64,000 nt of DNA from contig NZ_KB900539.1 in the NCBI RefSeq assembly GCF_000378945.1, positions 2,685,234-2,749,233 of the forward strand, read 5' to 3'. This DNA is from Methyloversatilis universalis EHg5. Its GTDB lineage: Bacteria > Pseudomonadota > Gammaproteobacteria > Burkholderiales > Rhodocyclaceae. How positions within the stretch are numbered: the first letter of the stretch is position 1; every line of letters starts with the position of its first letter. The position numbers were made by a program, and so were the translations under genes. Below are positions 1 through 9,866 of the stretch, piece after piece. The notes under the pieces were generated by a model. It ran no database searches. It was not told the DNA's origin and worked only from the letters and a program-made list of their open reading frames with translations.

Positions 1-926
1 CCGGTGTCGGTCAGCACCTGTTCGCGGTCACCAACCGGCCGGCCGCGGCACAGGAACTGGGCGTGCCGGCGCACCACTGCCTCTTCCTGCCGGAATGGGT
101 GGGCGGACGCTACTCCGTCTGGTCCTCGATTTCGCTGCCGCTGGCCTGCGCCATCGGCATGCAGGCCTTCGGCGAAATGCTGGACGGCGCGCGCTCGATG
201 GACGAGCACTTCACCCGTGCGCCGATGAACGCCAACCTGCCGGTGCTGTTCGGTCTGATCGACTTCTGGAACGCCAGCGGCATGGGACTGGAAACGCTGG
301 CGGTGCTGCCCTACAGCCACCTGCTGCGCAGCCTGCCGTCCTATCTGCAGCAGCTGGAAATGGAAAGCAACGGCAAGCGCTGCACCTCGACCGGCGAACT
401 GAGCCGCGCACCGACCTCTCCGGTGGTGTGGGGCGGATCGGGCGTCGTCGGCCAGCATGCGTATCACCAGCAGTTCTACCAGGGCACCCGCATGATGCCG
501 ATGCACTTCATCGTGCCGCGCGGCGGCCGCGACGAGCGCAGCCGGATGATGCAGCTCAACGCGCTGGCGCAGAGCTCGGCGCTGATGCGCGGCAAGACGC
601 GCGACGAGGCGATGGAAGATCTGAAGCGCAGCGGACTGTCGGAACAGGAAGCGACCCGCCTCGCCCCCCACGTGGCCTGCCCCGGCAATCAGCCCAGCAC
701 GACGCTCATCATGCCGGAGATCACACCCCGCTCGCTCGGACAGCTGATCGCGCTCTACGAGCACAAGGTGTTCGTGCAGGGCTGGCTGCTGGGCATCAAC
801 AGCTTCGACCAGTACGGCGTCGAATACGGCAAGCAGATGGCGCGCTCTCTGGCGTCAGGCCGGCTGCCGAGCGACGCCGACGCCTCCACCCGCGGACTGC
901 TGTCCGCACTGGAGCACGGCGTCTGA
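1..926 (+). CDS. pgi: Glucose-6-phosphate isomerase, C-terminal part (5' end outside the window)
   Basis: Interconverts glucose 6-phosphate and fructose 6-phosphate in the cytoplasm. The open frame enters from the window edge (first full codon at 3) and gives about 307 residues, a little over half of a normal PGI of about 550. Both family signatures are visible: VGGRYSVWSSISL near the start and GWLLGINSFDQYGVEYGK near the end. The gene stops at 924-926 and faces pdxH, 10 bp away on the other strand. The family call is secure; the start cannot be seen. Confidence 0.96.
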   Translation, partial: GVGQHLFAVTNRPAAAQELGVPAHHCLFLPEWVGGRYSVWSSISLPLACAIGMQAFGEMLDGARSMDEHFTRAPMNANLPVLFGLIDFWNASGMGLETLAVLPYSHLLRSLPSYLQQLEMESNGKRCTSTGELSRAPTSPVVWGGSGVVGQHAYHQQFYQGTRMMPMHFIVPRGGRDERSRMMQLNALAQSSALMRGKTRDEAMEDLKRSGLSEQEATRLAPHVACPGNQPSTTLIMPEITPRSLGQLIALYEHKVFVQGWLLGINSFDQYGVEYGKQMARSLASGRLPSDADASTRGLLSALEHGV

Positions 927-936
927 GCAGACAGGG

Positions 937-1572
937 TCAGGGTGCCAGGCGCACCCTGCTCCAGCGGTCCGCTTCGCGGCGATACAGCAGGCGGTCGTGC
1001 AGGCGGTCAGCCCGGCCCTGCCAGAACTCGATCGCTTCCGGCTTGAGCCGATAGCCGCCCCAGTTTTCCGGGCGCGGTGGCGCCGAACCGAAGCGAGCCT
1101 CGAATTCACGTACCCGCTGCGACAATGACTCGCGGCTCGGAATCACCTGGCTCTGCGGTGAAGCCCAGGCCCCCAGCCGGTTGCCGACCGGGCGCAGCGA
1201 GAAGTAGGCGTCCGACTCTTCATCGCTCACCCGGCTCACCGTGCCTTCGATGCGGATCTGCCGCTCCAGCGCCGCCCAGAACAGCAGCAGGCTGGCGTGC
1301 GGATTGACCGCCAGCTCGTTGCCCTTGCGGCTGTCGTAATTGGTAAAGAACACGAAGCCGTCCTCACCATAGCCGCGCAGCAGCACGATGCGGGAGCTCG
1401 GGCGGCCGTCGGCACTGACCGTGGACAGCGTCATCGCGTTCGGGTCGCGCTCGACCACGCGGCCGGCTTCGGCGAACCAGAAGCGGAACTGGTCAAGCGG
1501 ATTGTCGGCCGCTTCGGTCTCGTCGAGCGCGCCACTGGTGTAGTCGATGCGGTGGTGTATCGGATCGGTCAT
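937..1572 (-). CDS. pdxH: Pyridoxamine/pyridoxine 5'-phosphate oxidase
   Basis: FMN-dependent cytosolic enzyme that oxidises PNP or PMP to pyridoxal 5'-phosphate, the last step of vitamin B6 synthesis and salvage. The 211-aa product has normal length. It contains the FMN-binding stretch SSRIVLLRGYGEDGF and the C-terminal family signature around IEFWQGRADRLHDRLLY. It starts with ATG at 1572 and lies 10 bp downstream of the DUF192 gene on the same strand, so the two are probably cotranscribed. B6 supply is relevant to the PLP aminotransferases elsewhere in the window, but no linkage is implied. Confidence 0.96.
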   Translation of the reverse strand: MTDPIHHRIDYTSGALDETEAADNPLDQFRFWFAEAGRVVERDPNAMTLSTVSADGRPSSRIVLLRGYGEDGFVFFTNYDSRKGNELAVNPHASLLLFWAALERQIRIEGTVSRVSDEESDAYFSLRPVGNRLGAWASPQSQVIPSRESLSQRVREFEARFGSAPPRPENWGGYRLKPEAIEFWQGRADRLHDRLLYRREADRWSRVRLAP

Positions 1573-1582
1573 CGGAATCTCC

Positions 1583-2020
1583 TCATTGCGGCGCCGGTGC
1601 GCGCTCCAGCCCGGCCACCCGGCTGCCGGCGACCAGCTTGCGCGATGCGAACCAGCCCAGATTGGTTTCGAGCGCGTAACGTGCAGGCCCCTGCGAACAG
1701 TGATGGTCCTCGGTCTGCGGCTGCATGTCCTCGATGTTCAGGATGCGCCCCTGTTCGTCGATGAACGCCACGCTGAGCGGAATCAGCGTATTGCGCATCC
1801 ACATACAGTGTTTCTTGGCCTGCGGAAACACGAACAGCATGCCGGCATCGGCCGGCATGTCGGTGCGGTTCATCAGGCCGGTCATGCGTGCCGGATCGGT
1901 ATGGGCCACCTCGGCGCGCAGGCGGTACATGCCCACCGCCAGTTCGAGCGTGGGCAGGCCGGCGCAGGCCACCAGGGTGGTCAGCGCCAGCAGGCCGCTG
2001 AACAGAAAGTTCTTCATCAT
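1583..2020 (-). CDS. DUF192 family exported protein
   Basis: A 145-aa protein of the DUF192 family, whose function is not established. The N-terminus is a hydrophobic export signal ending in LVACAGLP; Cys19 after L-V-A could be a lipobox, so a lipoprotein is possible. The DUF192 core follows, with GLMNRTDMPADAGMLFVF and the CMWMRNTLIPLSVAFID motif typical of the family. The gene sits between the rluE-type gene and pdxH on the minus strand, with short gaps. An ATG two codons downstream of the annotated start is an equally possible start. Confidence 0.85.
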   Translation of the reverse strand: MMKNFLFSGLLALTTLVACAGLPTLELAVGMYRLRAEVAHTDPARMTGLMNRTDMPADAGMLFVFPQAKKHCMWMRNTLIPLSVAFIDEQGRILNIEDMQPQTEDHHCSQGPARYALETNLGWFASRKLVAGSRVAGLERAPAPQ

Positions 2021-2078
2021 GATGAAAGGACGTCGGTCGAATGATGGAGGGACAGCGCAGGCCGCATCTTGATCGAAA

Positions 2079-2672
2079 TCATCCGCGCGCGGAACGCCGT
2101 ACGCCGGCGGCGGCCGGCGCGCGCAGCAGCGCGGTATCGAGCTCGGCCCAGTCGCCCGGCTGCAGCGTACCGAGCTGCCAGGGGCCGATCGCCACGCGGA
2201 TCAGCCTGAGCGTCGGATGGTTGATGGCCGCGGTCATCCGGCGCACCTGCCGGTTGCGGCCCTCGGACAGTTCGATCTCCAGCCAGCAGGTCGGCACCGA
2301 AAGGCGATGACGCACCGGCGGCGTACGCGGCCACAGGCCGGCCGGTTCGTCGATGCGCCGGACCCCGCAGGGCCGGGTCGGACCGTCCTTCAGCTGCAGG
2401 CCCTGCCGCATGCGCCGCAGCGCGGCCTCGTCCGGTTCGCGCTCGACCTGCACCCGGTAGGTTTTCACCAGCTTATGCCGCGGATCGGTGATGCGGTGCT
2501 GAAGCGCGCCGTCGTCGGTAAGCAGCAGCAGGCCTTCGCTGTCGGTGTCCAGCCGTCCCGCCGGATAGACGCCGGGCAGCTGGACATGATCGGCCAGCGT
2601 CGGATGCATGCCGTCCGGCGAGAACTGGCATACGACACCGAAGGGCTTGTTCAGCGCGATCAGCCTGCTCAC
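2079..2672 (-). CDS. rluE: 23S rRNA pseudouridine synthase, RluE/RsuA family
   Basis: Isomerises a uridine in 23S rRNA (U2457 in E. coli for RluE). The 197-aa product opens with IALNKPFGVVCQFSPDG and carries the catalytic motif GRLDTDSEGLLLLTDDG, in which the Asp of GRLD is the nucleophile. EGRNRQVRRMTAAINHP is the second family motif. There is no N-terminal S4 domain, which fits RluE better than RsuA or RluB. The gene overlaps the 3' end of aceK by 4 nt (ATG at 2670-2672, aceK stop at 2669-2671), so they are translationally coupled. The exact target base is inferred from family only. Confidence 0.88.
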   Translation of the reverse strand: MSRLIALNKPFGVVCQFSPDGMHPTLADHVQLPGVYPAGRLDTDSEGLLLLTDDGALQHRITDPRHKLVKTYRVQVEREPDEAALRRMRQGLQLKDGPTRPCGVRRIDEPAGLWPRTPPVRHRLSVPTCWLEIELSEGRNRQVRRMTAAINHPTLRLIRVAIGPWQLGTLQPGDWAELDTALLRAPAAAGVRRSARG

Positions 2673-4450
2673 GCGCCCCCCGTCGCCACCTGCCCCTGCA
2701 GATGGCCGAAGCGCCGCGCGAAACGCAGCTGTTCCGGATAGGGAAAGAAATCCTGGATGTAGCCGTCGCGAATGCGCTGCTGGGTTTCCTGCCAGAACTT
2801 CACATCCAGCAGGTCGCGGTGGTATTTCAGGAAGGCGGCGCGCACCTTGGGCGTGGACAGCAGGAAGGTGGCGAACTCTTCCGGGAAGATGTCATTGCGC
2901 TGCACCGAGTACCACACCTCGCCGGACATTTCGTACTCCGGACTGGGCGCCGGCGGGATGCGGCGGAAATTGCAGTCGGTCAGGAATTCGATCTCGTCGT
3001 AGTCGTAGAACACCACGCGACCGTAACGGGTGACGCCGAAGTTCTTCCACAGCAGATCGCCCGGAAAGATGTTGGCGACCGCCAGCTCACGGATGGCGTT
3101 GCCGTACTCATACACGGCGTGATCGATCTGCTCCTCGTTCGCGGTTTCGAGATAGATGTTCAGCGGAATCATGCGCCGCTCGATGTAGCAGTGGCGGATC
3201 ACCAGCGTGTCGCCGTCGCGCTCGATCATCGACGGCGCCAGCTTATCGAGCTGTTCGAGCAGTTCCGGCGAAAAGCGGTGGGCCGGCAGCGCGATGTCGG
3301 AGTACTCGATGGTATCGGCCATCCGGCCCACCCGGTCCACCTGCTTCACCATCAGAAACTTCTTCTTCACCGTGGCGCGATCGGTGTCCTTCGAACTGCC
3401 GAAGGTGTCCTTGATGATCTTGATCACGTAGGGGTAAGACGGCAGCATGAACACCAGCATGACCAGTCCACGGATGCCCGGCGCCTCGACGAAATTGTCG
3501 TTCGAATGGCGCAGGTGGTTGATCAGGTCGCGGAAGAACATGGTCTTCCCCTGCTTCGCCAGTCCGAGCATGGTGTAGAGCTCGGACTGAGGCTTTTTCG
3601 GCATCAGCGTGCGCAGGAAATTGACGTTGGCCGATGGCACCTGCATGTCGGCCATGAAGTAGGCACGCGACAGCGAGAACATGACGCTGACCCGCCACGG
3701 CTCGAGCAGGATGGTGTCCAGGAACAGCCCGCCCTTACGGTCGTGCAGCACGGTCACCATGAAAGGGTATTCGTTGTGGCCGTTGATCGCCTTGCCGATC
3801 ACGTAGGCGGCCTTGTTCCGGTAGTAGGCGGAGTTCAGCACCTGTATCTGCAGATTGGCCTCGCGCGCCGGCCATTCGCCGCCCACGTGTTCCAGCGCCG
3901 CACGCACGATGTAATCCACATCGCGGTCGAGATCGGTGAAGTGACGCTGCCAGTCGAAGTCGATGAAGATCTGCTTCACCGCGGCACGCAGACCGGTCTG
4001 GTTCGGGTAGTAGCTGCGCCAGGTCGGCGGATTGCTCTCGATCAGTTCGGTCGAGATGGCCGGACGTACGAAGATGAAGTCGTTGTGGAAATACTTGCGG
4101 TGCAGGATCTTCGTCGTGACCGAATTGAAGAAGGTTTCCGCCAGTTCCGGCTGCCGGTGATTCACCAGCAGACCGATGTAGAGCAGCTTGGCCTGCTGCC
4201 AGGTGTTGTCATCGAGCGAATCCGCGTGGAACTCGCTGTGCAGCCGCTCCACGCACTCGCGAACGCGGTCGTCATAGAACTGAATGCGCTCTCGGATGCA
4301 GCGCTGCTGCCCGGCCCAGTCCGCCTGTTCGAAACGCTGCTTCGCGTCGCCGCTGGACGCACGGAAGAGGCTGTAGTGCTTGTCGAAGCCGTCGATCAGC
4401 GCCTGCGCAATGGCCTGCGCCACCTGATTCTGTCCTGCCGGGAGGTTCAT
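2669..4450 (-). CDS. aceK: Isocitrate dehydrogenase kinase/phosphatase
   Basis: Bifunctional enzyme that phosphorylates and dephosphorylates isocitrate dehydrogenase, so setting flux between the TCA cycle and the glyoxylate shunt. The 593-aa length is normal. The ATP-site stretch APGIRGLVMLVF with the Lys of YPYVIKIIKD is present, as is the catalytic segment NIFPGDLLWKNFGV with the metal-site Asp in FYDYDEIEF. The gene diverges from icd, its substrate's gene, across 193 bp, unlike the aceBAK operon of enterics. The start ATG at 4450 gives the usual N-terminus. Confidence 0.97.
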   Translation of the reverse strand: MNLPAGQNQVAQAIAQALIDGFDKHYSLFRASSGDAKQRFEQADWAGQQRCIRERIQFYDDRVRECVERLHSEFHADSLDDNTWQQAKLLYIGLLVNHRQPELAETFFNSVTTKILHRKYFHNDFIFVRPAISTELIESNPPTWRSYYPNQTGLRAAVKQIFIDFDWQRHFTDLDRDVDYIVRAALEHVGGEWPAREANLQIQVLNSAYYRNKAAYVIGKAINGHNEYPFMVTVLHDRKGGLFLDTILLEPWRVSVMFSLSRAYFMADMQVPSANVNFLRTLMPKKPQSELYTMLGLAKQGKTMFFRDLINHLRHSNDNFVEAPGIRGLVMLVFMLPSYPYVIKIIKDTFGSSKDTDRATVKKKFLMVKQVDRVGRMADTIEYSDIALPAHRFSPELLEQLDKLAPSMIERDGDTLVIRHCYIERRMIPLNIYLETANEEQIDHAVYEYGNAIRELAVANIFPGDLLWKNFGVTRYGRVVFYDYDEIEFLTDCNFRRIPPAPSPEYEMSGEVWYSVQRNDIFPEEFATFLLSTPKVRAAFLKYHRDLLDVKFWQETQQRIRDGYIQDFFPYPEQLRFARRFGHLQGQVATGGA

Positions 4451-4643
4451 GGCGTATCCGCACGAGGGAACAATCGCAGGATTCTAGAGCCTGCGCGATC
4501 ACTGCGGGCTGGAACGCATGGCGGGCGCCTGCTGTCGCAAGGTCACGCGAGCGGTGGATATTGGGGGATAATCGTGGGCGCCCGCAGGCGGCAACCCCGC
4601 CACAGGGACAATAACCAGACAACACACCAAGGAGCTGGATGGC
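4451..4643. promoter_or_regulatory. Divergent aceK/icd promoter region
   Basis: This 193-bp gap must hold the promoters of both aceK (minus) and icd (plus). A GATAAT hexamer near 4568 is a possible icd -10 element, but I see no convincing -35. AAGGAG at 4629-4634 is a good ribosome binding site for icd, 9 nt before its ATG. Confidence 0.5.
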
Positions 4644-5888
4644 ATGAGTACTACTCACATCAAGATTCCCGCCGAGGGGACAAAAATCGTTGCCGGCCAG
4701 CCTGTGCCGGACAATCCCATCATTCCGTTCATCGAAGGCGACGGCATCGGTGTGGACATCACGCCGGTGATGAAGGAAGTGGTCGATGCAGCCGTGGCGA
4801 AAGCCTACGGCGGCAAGCGCAAGATCACCTGGATGGAGGTCTATGCCGGCGAGAAGTCGACCCGCCTGTACGGTCCTGACGTCTGGCTGCCGGAAGATAC
4901 GCTGGCCGCGCTGAAGGAATACGTGGTTTCGATCAAGGGCCCGATGACCACGCCGGTCGGCGGCGGCATCCGTTCGCTGAACGTGGCACTGCGCCAGGAG
5001 CTGGATCTGTACGTCTGCCTGCGCCCGGTGCGCTACTTCACCGGCGTGCCCAGTCCGGTCAAGCAGCCGGAACTGATCGACATGGTCATCTTCCGCGAGA
5101 ACACCGAGGACATCTACGCCGGCATCGAATGGCAGGCGGAATCGGACAACGCGCGCAAGGTGATCAAGTTCCTGCGCGATGAAATGGGCGTGAAGAAAAT
5201 CCGCTTCCCGGAAACCTCGGCCATCGGCATCAAGCCGGTGTCGCGCGAAGGTTCGGAGCGCCTGATCCGCAAGGCCCTGCAGTACGCGGTCGACAATGAC
5301 CGCAAGTCGGTCACGCTGGTGCACAAGGGCAACATCATGAAGTTCACCGAAGGCGGCTTCCGCGACTTCGGCTACGCACTCGCTCAGAACGAGTTCGGTG
5401 CGGAACCGATCGACGGCGGACCGTGGTGCAAGTTCAAGAACCCGAAGACCGGTCGTGACATCGTGGTCAAGGACGTCATCGCCGACGCCTTCCTGCAGCA
5501 GATTCTGCTGCGCCCGGCCGATTACGATGTCATCGCCACGCTGAACCTGAACGGCGACTACATCTCCGACGCGCTGGCGGCTCAGGTCGGCGGCATCGGC
5601 ATCGCTCCGGGTGCCAACATTTCCGACAACTATGCGGTGTTCGAAGCCACCCACGGCACGGCTCCAAAGTACGCGGGGCTGGACAAGGTGAACCCGGGTT
5701 CGCTCATCCTTTCGGCAGAAATGATGCTGCGCCACATGGGCTGGCTGGAAGCGGCCGATCTCATCATTTCTTCGATGGAACGCGCCATCGGCGACAAGCA
5801 GGTCACCTATGACTTTGCCCGCCTGATGGAAGGTGCAAACGAAGTGTCGTGCTCGGAGTTCGGGCGCGCGATGATCGCCCGCATGTAA
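4644..5888 (+). CDS. icd: NADP-dependent isocitrate dehydrogenase
   Basis: Oxidatively decarboxylates isocitrate to 2-oxoglutarate. The 414-aa product is the E. coli Icd type. The nucleotide/substrate loop [13 protein letters not shown] lies near residue 30. [14 protein letters not shown] places Ser111 where E. coli has Ser113, the residue AceK phosphorylates. The later motif [14 protein letters not shown] is also typical. A strong terminator follows at 5925-5956. The neighbouring aceK makes post-translational control of this enzyme very likely. Cofactor choice of NADP over NAD is inferred from the family. Confidence 0.97.
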   Translation: MSTTHIKIPAEGTKIVAGQPVPDNPIIPFIEGDGIGVDITPVMKEVVDAAVAKAYGGKRKITWMEVYAGEKSTRLYGPDVWLPEDTLAALKEYVVSIKGPMTTPVGGGIRSLNVALRQELDLYVCLRPVRYFTGVPSPVKQPELIDMVIFRENTEDIYAGIEWQAESDNARKVIKFLRDEMGVKKIRFPETSAIGIKPVSREGSERLIRKALQYAVDNDRKSVTLVHKGNIMKFTEGGFRDFGYALAQNEFGAEPIDGGPWCKFKNPKTGRDIVVKDVIADAFLQQILLRPADYDVIATLNLNGDYISDALAAQVGGIGIAPGANISDNYAVFEATHGTAPKYAGLDKVNPGSLILSAEMMLRHMGWLEAADLIISSMERAIGDKQVTYDFARLMEGANEVSCSEFGRAMIARM

Positions 5889-5924
5889 GGCCCGCACCGG
5901 CGTCCGCGGACGCCGGTCGCACAA

Positions 5925-5956
5925 ACAAAAAACCCGGCTTGCGCCGGGTTTTTTGT
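5925..5956. terminator. Bidirectional terminator between icd and the csp gene
   Basis: An 8-bp stem (AACCCGGC at 5931-5938, GCCGGGTT at 5943-5950) with a 4-nt loop is preceded by an A run and followed by a T run. It can therefore end transcripts from icd on the plus strand and from the csp gene on the minus strand. Confidence 0.9.
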
Positions 5957-5978
5957 TTCCGATTCCAGAGTACGGGAA

Positions 5979-6182
5979 TCAGGCTGCCTGGATGTTCGCG
6001 GCCTGCTTGCCCTTCGGACCCTGAGTCACGTCGAAAGACACCTTCTGGCCTTCCTTCAGGGTCTTGAAACCACCCATCTGGATCGCCGAGAAATGGGCGA
6101 ACAGATCTTCGCTGCCGTCATCCGGGGTGATGAAGCCGTAACCCTTGGAATCGTTGAACCACTTAACAGTACCAGTTGCCAT
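5979..6182 (-). CDS. cspA: CspA-family cold-shock protein
   Basis: A 67-aa single cold-shock domain that binds RNA or ssDNA and melts secondary structure. Both nucleic-acid motifs are visible: [11 protein letters not shown] (RNP1) and DLFAHFSAI (RNP2). The start [17 protein letters not shown] is canonical. A GAGGAT ribosome site precedes it, and a long leader (about 157 nt, see the promoter entry) resembles that of E. coli cspA. Whether this copy is cold-induced cannot be told from sequence alone, so the symbol means CspA-like. Confidence 0.95.
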   Translation of the reverse strand: MATGTVKWFNDSKGYGFITPDDGSEDLFAHFSAIQMGGFKTLKEGQKVSFDVTQGPKGKQAANIQAA

Positions 6183-6584
6183 TGATCTTATCCTCTCAAC
6201 CTCTCAAATGAGCCGAAGCTCCCGTACTTAGTTTTGTGTATTTCAAGTTCTGATGTTCTGACCCCGGGAACTACCGACCGCGCCAAGTATCGACAACGGT
6301 GCAGGACTGCGACCACTCAAGAGCTTGAAGCAAACACAAGGACGGCTTTTAGCCCAGATACTGCGGTCGGTCAACACGTTTCAATGCTGCACCACGGAAG
6401 ACTTTGACGCACTTTCGGGGTGCGCGGGAAGCACCGTTGCAGACCCGTGTGCGACACCCTGATGCACCTCTCCGGAAACACGCTGTCCAACATGCTGAAC
6501 AGACCTGTGCACACGTGCATGAGCAGTGAAAAACCACGCCTTTGCACGTGTTGCAGAGCGGTTGATTGTGATTAGAATGAGGCC
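6183..6584. promoter_or_regulatory. Divergent csp/clpS regulatory region with predicted csp promoter and long leader
   Basis: On the minus strand, TTGACC (6369-6374) and TAAAAG (6346-6351) are spaced 17 bp, a credible sigma-70 promoter. It would start transcription near 6339 and give a leader of about 157 nt before the csp ATG. On the plus strand, TTGCAG (6551-6556), a 16-bp spacer and TAGAAT (6573-6578) could drive clpS. That would put the start site almost at the clpS ATG, so clpS mRNA might have little or no leader. No other gene is seen in this 402-bp gap. Confidence 0.55.
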
Positions 6585-6893
6585 ATGGTTACGCGCAGGC
6601 AGGACGATTCACTCCTCGAACTTGAAAAGACCCGGGTCAAGCCCCCACCTCTGTTCAAGGTCATGGTGCTGAATGACGATTACACCCCCATGGACTTCGT
6701 GGTCGGAGTGCTTCAGAAGTTTTTCGGCATGAACCGGGAACAGGCCACACGCGTCATGCTCAAGGTACATACGGAGGGGGCCGGAGTGTGCGGCATCTAC
6801 CCCAAGGACGTGGCAGCATCCAAAGTGGAACAGGTGTGTACCTTTGCCCGCCAGCATCAGCATCCGCTGGCGTGCGTGATGGAGGAAAACTGA
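6585..6893 (+). CDS. clpS: ATP-dependent Clp protease adaptor ClpS
   Basis: Small adaptor that binds N-degron substrates and delivers them to ClpAP. The 102-aa product has the core motif [18 protein letters not shown], which includes the N-end pocket residues of the family, and a C-terminal stretch [19 protein letters not shown]. The gene ends 1 nt before the clpA start, the usual clpS-clpA operon. GAGG lies only 2 nt from the ATG, so initiation may rely on a short or absent leader. Confidence 0.97.
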   Translation: MVTRRQDDSLLELEKTRVKPPPLFKVMVLNDDYTPMDFVVGVLQKFFGMNREQATRVMLKVHTEGAGVCGIYPKDVAASKVEQVCTFARQHQHPLACVMEEN

Positions 6894-6894
6894 A

Positions 6895-9165
6895 ATGATC
6901 GCGCAGGAGCTGGAAGTCAGCCTTCACATGGCTTTTGTCGAAGCACGGCAGAAGCGCCATGAATTCATCACCGTCGAGCATCTGCTGCTTGCTCTGCTCG
7001 ACAATCCCTCGGCTGCCGAAGTGCTGCGCGCCTGCGCAGTGAACATCGACGAGCTGCGCAAGGAACTGTCTGCCTTCATCAACGAGCACACGCCGGTGGT
7101 CGATGGCAGCGAGGAAATCGACACCCAGCCCACGCTCGGTTTCCAGCGCGTAATCCAGCGCGCCATCCTGCACGTGCAGTCGTCGGGCAAGAAGGAAGTG
7201 ACCGGGGCCAACGTGCTGGTCGCCATCTTCGGCGAGAAGGATTCGCACGCGGTGTACTTCCTGCAGCGTCAGGGCGTCACCCGTCTGGACATCGTGAATT
7301 ACATTTCGCACGGCATCACCAAGACCGCCCAGCCGGCGGCCGCGGCCAAGCCGGAGTCCGAACAGGGCGAGCAGGAGCAGGAAGGCAGTCAGGCAGGTGG
7401 CGCGCTCGACAGCTTCACGCAGAACCTGAATGCCCAGGCCCTGCTCGGCAAGATCGATCCGCTGATTGGCCGCGACCACGAACTGGAACGCGTGATCCAG
7501 ACGCTGTGCCGTCGCCGCAAGAACAATCCGTTGCTGGTCGGTGAAGCCGGCGTCGGCAAGACCGCGATCGCCGAAGGCCTCGCACGTCGCATCATCGAAG
7601 GTCGCGTGCCCGACATCCTCGCGGATGCCACCATCTACGCGCTGGACATGGGCGCCCTGCTCGCAGGCACCAAGTACCGCGGCGATTTCGAGCAGCGGCT
7701 CAAGTCGGTGCTCAAGCAGCTGCTCGACAACCCGAACGCCATCCTGTTCATCGACGAGATCCATACGCTGATCGGTGCAGGTGCCGCATCCGGCGGCACG
7801 CTGGACGCCTCAAACCTGCTGAAGCCGGCGCTGTCGTCCGGCCAGCTGAAGTGCATCGGCGCGACCACCTACACCGAGTACCGTGGCGTGTTCGAGAAGG
7901 ACCACGCACTGTCGCGGCGCTTCCAGAAGATCGACGTTAATGAACCCAGCGTCGAGGAAACGGTATCCATCCTGAAGGGCCTGAAGTCGCGCTTCGAGCA
8001 GCACCATGGCGTGAAGTATTCGGCCACCGCGCTGTCTTCGGCGGCTGAACTGTCGGCGCGCTACATCAACGACCGCCACCTGCCTGACAAGGCGATCGAC
8101 GTGATCGATGAAGCCGGTGCAGCGCAGCGCGTACTGCCGAAGTCGAAGCAGAAGAAGGTGATCGGCAAGACCGAGATCGAGGAAATCGTCGCCAAGATCG
8201 CGCGCGTGCCCTCGCAGCATGTGTCGAACGATGACCGCTCGGCGCTGCGCAACCTCGACCGTGACCTGAAGAACATGGTGTTCGGTCAGGACAAGGCGAT
8301 CGACGCGCTGTCCACCGCGATCAAGATGTCGCGCTCCGGCCTCGGCAATCCGAACAAGCCGATCGGCTCCTTCCTGTTCAGCGGCCCGACCGGTGTGGGC
8401 AAGACAGAGGTGGCTCGCCAGCTCGCCTACTGCATGGGCATCGAGCTGATCCGCTTCGACATGTCGGAGTACATGGAGCGTCACGCGGTGAGCCGCCTCA
8501 TCGGTGCGCCTCCGGGCTATGTCGGTTTCGACCAGGGCGGCCTGCTGACCGAAGCAGTGACCAAGAAGCCGCACGCGGTGCTGCTGCTCGACGAGATCGA
8601 GAAGGCGCATCCGGACATCTTCAACATCCTGCTTCAAGTGATGGACCACGGTACGCTGACCGACAACAACGGTCGCCAGGCGGACTTCCGCAACGTGGTC
8701 ATCATCATGACCACCAATGCCGGTCAGGAAACCCTGCAGAAGGCGGTCATCGGTTTCACCGCCGAACGTCAGCCGGGCGACGAGATGGGCGACATCAAGC
8801 GCATGTTCACGCCGGAGTTCCGCAACCGTCTGGACGCCATCATTTCGTTCAAGCCGCTGGACCGCGACATCATCCTGCGCGTGGTCGACAAGTTCCTGAT
8901 GCAGCTCGAAGGTCAGCTGCAGGAGAAGAAGGTCGACGTGGTGTTCTCCGAAACGCTGCGTGACTGGCTGGCCGAAGCGGGCTTCGATCCGCTGATGGGG
9001 GCACGTCCGATGGCGCGTCTGATCCAGGACACCATCCGTTCGGCCCTGGCGGACGAACTGCTGTTCGGTCGCCTGACCAGCGGCGGCAAGGTGACCATCG
9101 ACCTCGACGCGGACAAGAAGGTGAAGCTGGTGTTCGACACCGAAGAGGAAGCCGCGACGGCCTGA
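6895..9165 (+). CDS. clpA: ATP-dependent Clp protease ATP-binding subunit ClpA
   Basis: Hexameric AAA+ unfoldase that feeds proteins to ClpP. The 756-aa product has an N-terminal ClpS-binding repeat domain (about 1-145). The first AAA module has Walker A GEAGVGKT, and the second has GPTGVGKTE with [13 protein letters not shown] ClpP-docking IGF tripeptide lies in [16 protein letters not shown] at 6895 follows the clpS stop by 1 nt. A very strong terminator lies 20 bp downstream. clpP itself is not in the window. Confidence 0.97.
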   Translation: MIAQELEVSLHMAFVEARQKRHEFITVEHLLLALLDNPSAAEVLRACAVNIDELRKELSAFINEHTPVVDGSEEIDTQPTLGFQRVIQRAILHVQSSGKKEVTGANVLVAIFGEKDSHAVYFLQRQGVTRLDIVNYISHGITKTAQPAAAAKPESEQGEQEQEGSQAGGALDSFTQNLNAQALLGKIDPLIGRDHELERVIQTLCRRRKNNPLLVGEAGVGKTAIAEGLARRIIEGRVPDILADATIYALDMGALLAGTKYRGDFEQRLKSVLKQLLDNPNAILFIDEIHTLIGAGAASGGTLDASNLLKPALSSGQLKCIGATTYTEYRGVFEKDHALSRRFQKIDVNEPSVEETVSILKGLKSRFEQHHGVKYSATALSSAAELSARYINDRHLPDKAIDVIDEAGAAQRVLPKSKQKKVIGKTEIEEIVAKIARVPSQHVSNDDRSALRNLDRDLKNMVFGQDKAIDALSTAIKMSRSGLGNPNKPIGSFLFSGPTGVGKTEVARQLAYCMGIELIRFDMSEYMERHAVSRLIGAPPGYVGFDQGGLLTEAVTKKPHAVLLLDEIEKAHPDIFNILLQVMDHGTLTDNNGRQADFRNVVIIMTTNAGQETLQKAVIGFTAERQPGDEMGDIKRMFTPEFRNRLDAIISFKPLDRDIILRVVDKFLMQLEGQLQEKKVDVVFSETLRDWLAEAGFDPLMGARPMARLIQDTIRSALADELLFGRLTSGGKVTIDLDADKKVKLVFDTEEEAATA

Positions 9166-9185
9166 ACGCCTTCCCGGCCCGACAG

Positions 9186-9215
9186 GAGGCGGCCATAATG
9201 GCCGCCTCTTTTTTT
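9186..9215 (+). terminator. clpA terminator
   Basis: Perfect 10-bp stem (GAGGCGGCCA at 9186-9195, TGGCCGCCTC at 9199-9208) with a 3-nt loop, followed by a run of T. Confidence 0.92.
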
Positions 9216-9273
9216 GCCTGCGGCTTTTCGTCTTTCGACGACCATGCCCCTCCCCACTCGAAAGGAGCGCTCC

Positions 9274-9753
9274 ATGACCCTCTCCACCGCCGACCTCTGC
9301 GATCAGTTTGAAAGCGAACTGCACATCTGCGCACCGATGTTCCGCAGCTACGGCGGGCGCACCGCCTTCGGGGGGCCGATCACGACACTCAAGCTGTTCG
9401 AGGACAACGGTCTGGTACGCAAGGCGCTCGAAGCGCCGGGCAATGGCCGGGTGCTGGTGATCGATGGTGGTGCATCGATGCGCCGGGCGCTGGTCGGTGA
9501 CCAGATCGCCGCACTGGCGGTCAAGAACGGCTGGGCCGGAATCGTCGTGTACGGCTGCATTCGCGATTCGGCCGCCATCGGCGAAATGGACATCGGCGTG
9601 TTCGCGCTGGGCACCCACCCGCTGAAGACGGTCAAGCGCAACGAAGGTCAGGTCGATCTGACGGTGACCTTTGGCGGCATCGATTTCGTGCCGGGCCATC
9701 ATCTCTACGCGGATGGCGACGGCGTCATCGTCAGTCCGCGCGCACTGATCTGA
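9274..9753 (+). CDS. rraA: RraA family protein (ribonuclease E inhibitor / HMG aldolase family)
   Basis: A 159-aa trimeric RraA-fold protein. In E. coli RraA binds RNase E and slows RNA decay; close relatives are 4-hydroxy-4-methyl-2-oxoglutarate/oxaloacetate aldolases. Typical motifs are [31 protein letters not shown] and [11 protein letters not shown]. The last two hold the phosphate/metal-site D and R residues found in the aldolases, so either role is possible. ATG at 9274 was chosen because AAAGGAG (9261-9267) precedes it at good spacing. Confidence 0.9.
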   Translation: MTLSTADLCDQFESELHICAPMFRSYGGRTAFGGPITTLKLFEDNGLVRKALEAPGNGRVLVIDGGASMRRALVGDQIAALAVKNGWAGIVVYGCIRDSAAIGEMDIGVFALGTHPLKTVKRNEGQVDLTVTFGGIDFVPGHHLYADGDGVIVSPRALI

Positions 9754-9762
9754 CCTCTCTCA

Positions 9763-9786
9763 CCCCCGGCCGTCGCCGGGGGCTTT
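9763..9786 (+). terminator. rraA terminator
   Basis: 8-bp stem CCCCCGGC (9763-9770) / GCCGGGGG (9775-9782) with a 4-nt loop, followed by a short T run. Confidence 0.8.
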
Positions 9787-9866
9787 CGCAGCGCACAACT
9801 TTCAGAAGAAATTTCTGCATTTTTTCACACCAGACAAAGCCACAAAAACACAAGCCTTTGTTTTCA

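Noticed and set aside
2702-4879. 725-codon frame on the plus strand
   Set aside because: Antisense shadow of aceK running into icd in the wrong frame; His/Val/Asp-rich composition is typical of such shadows.
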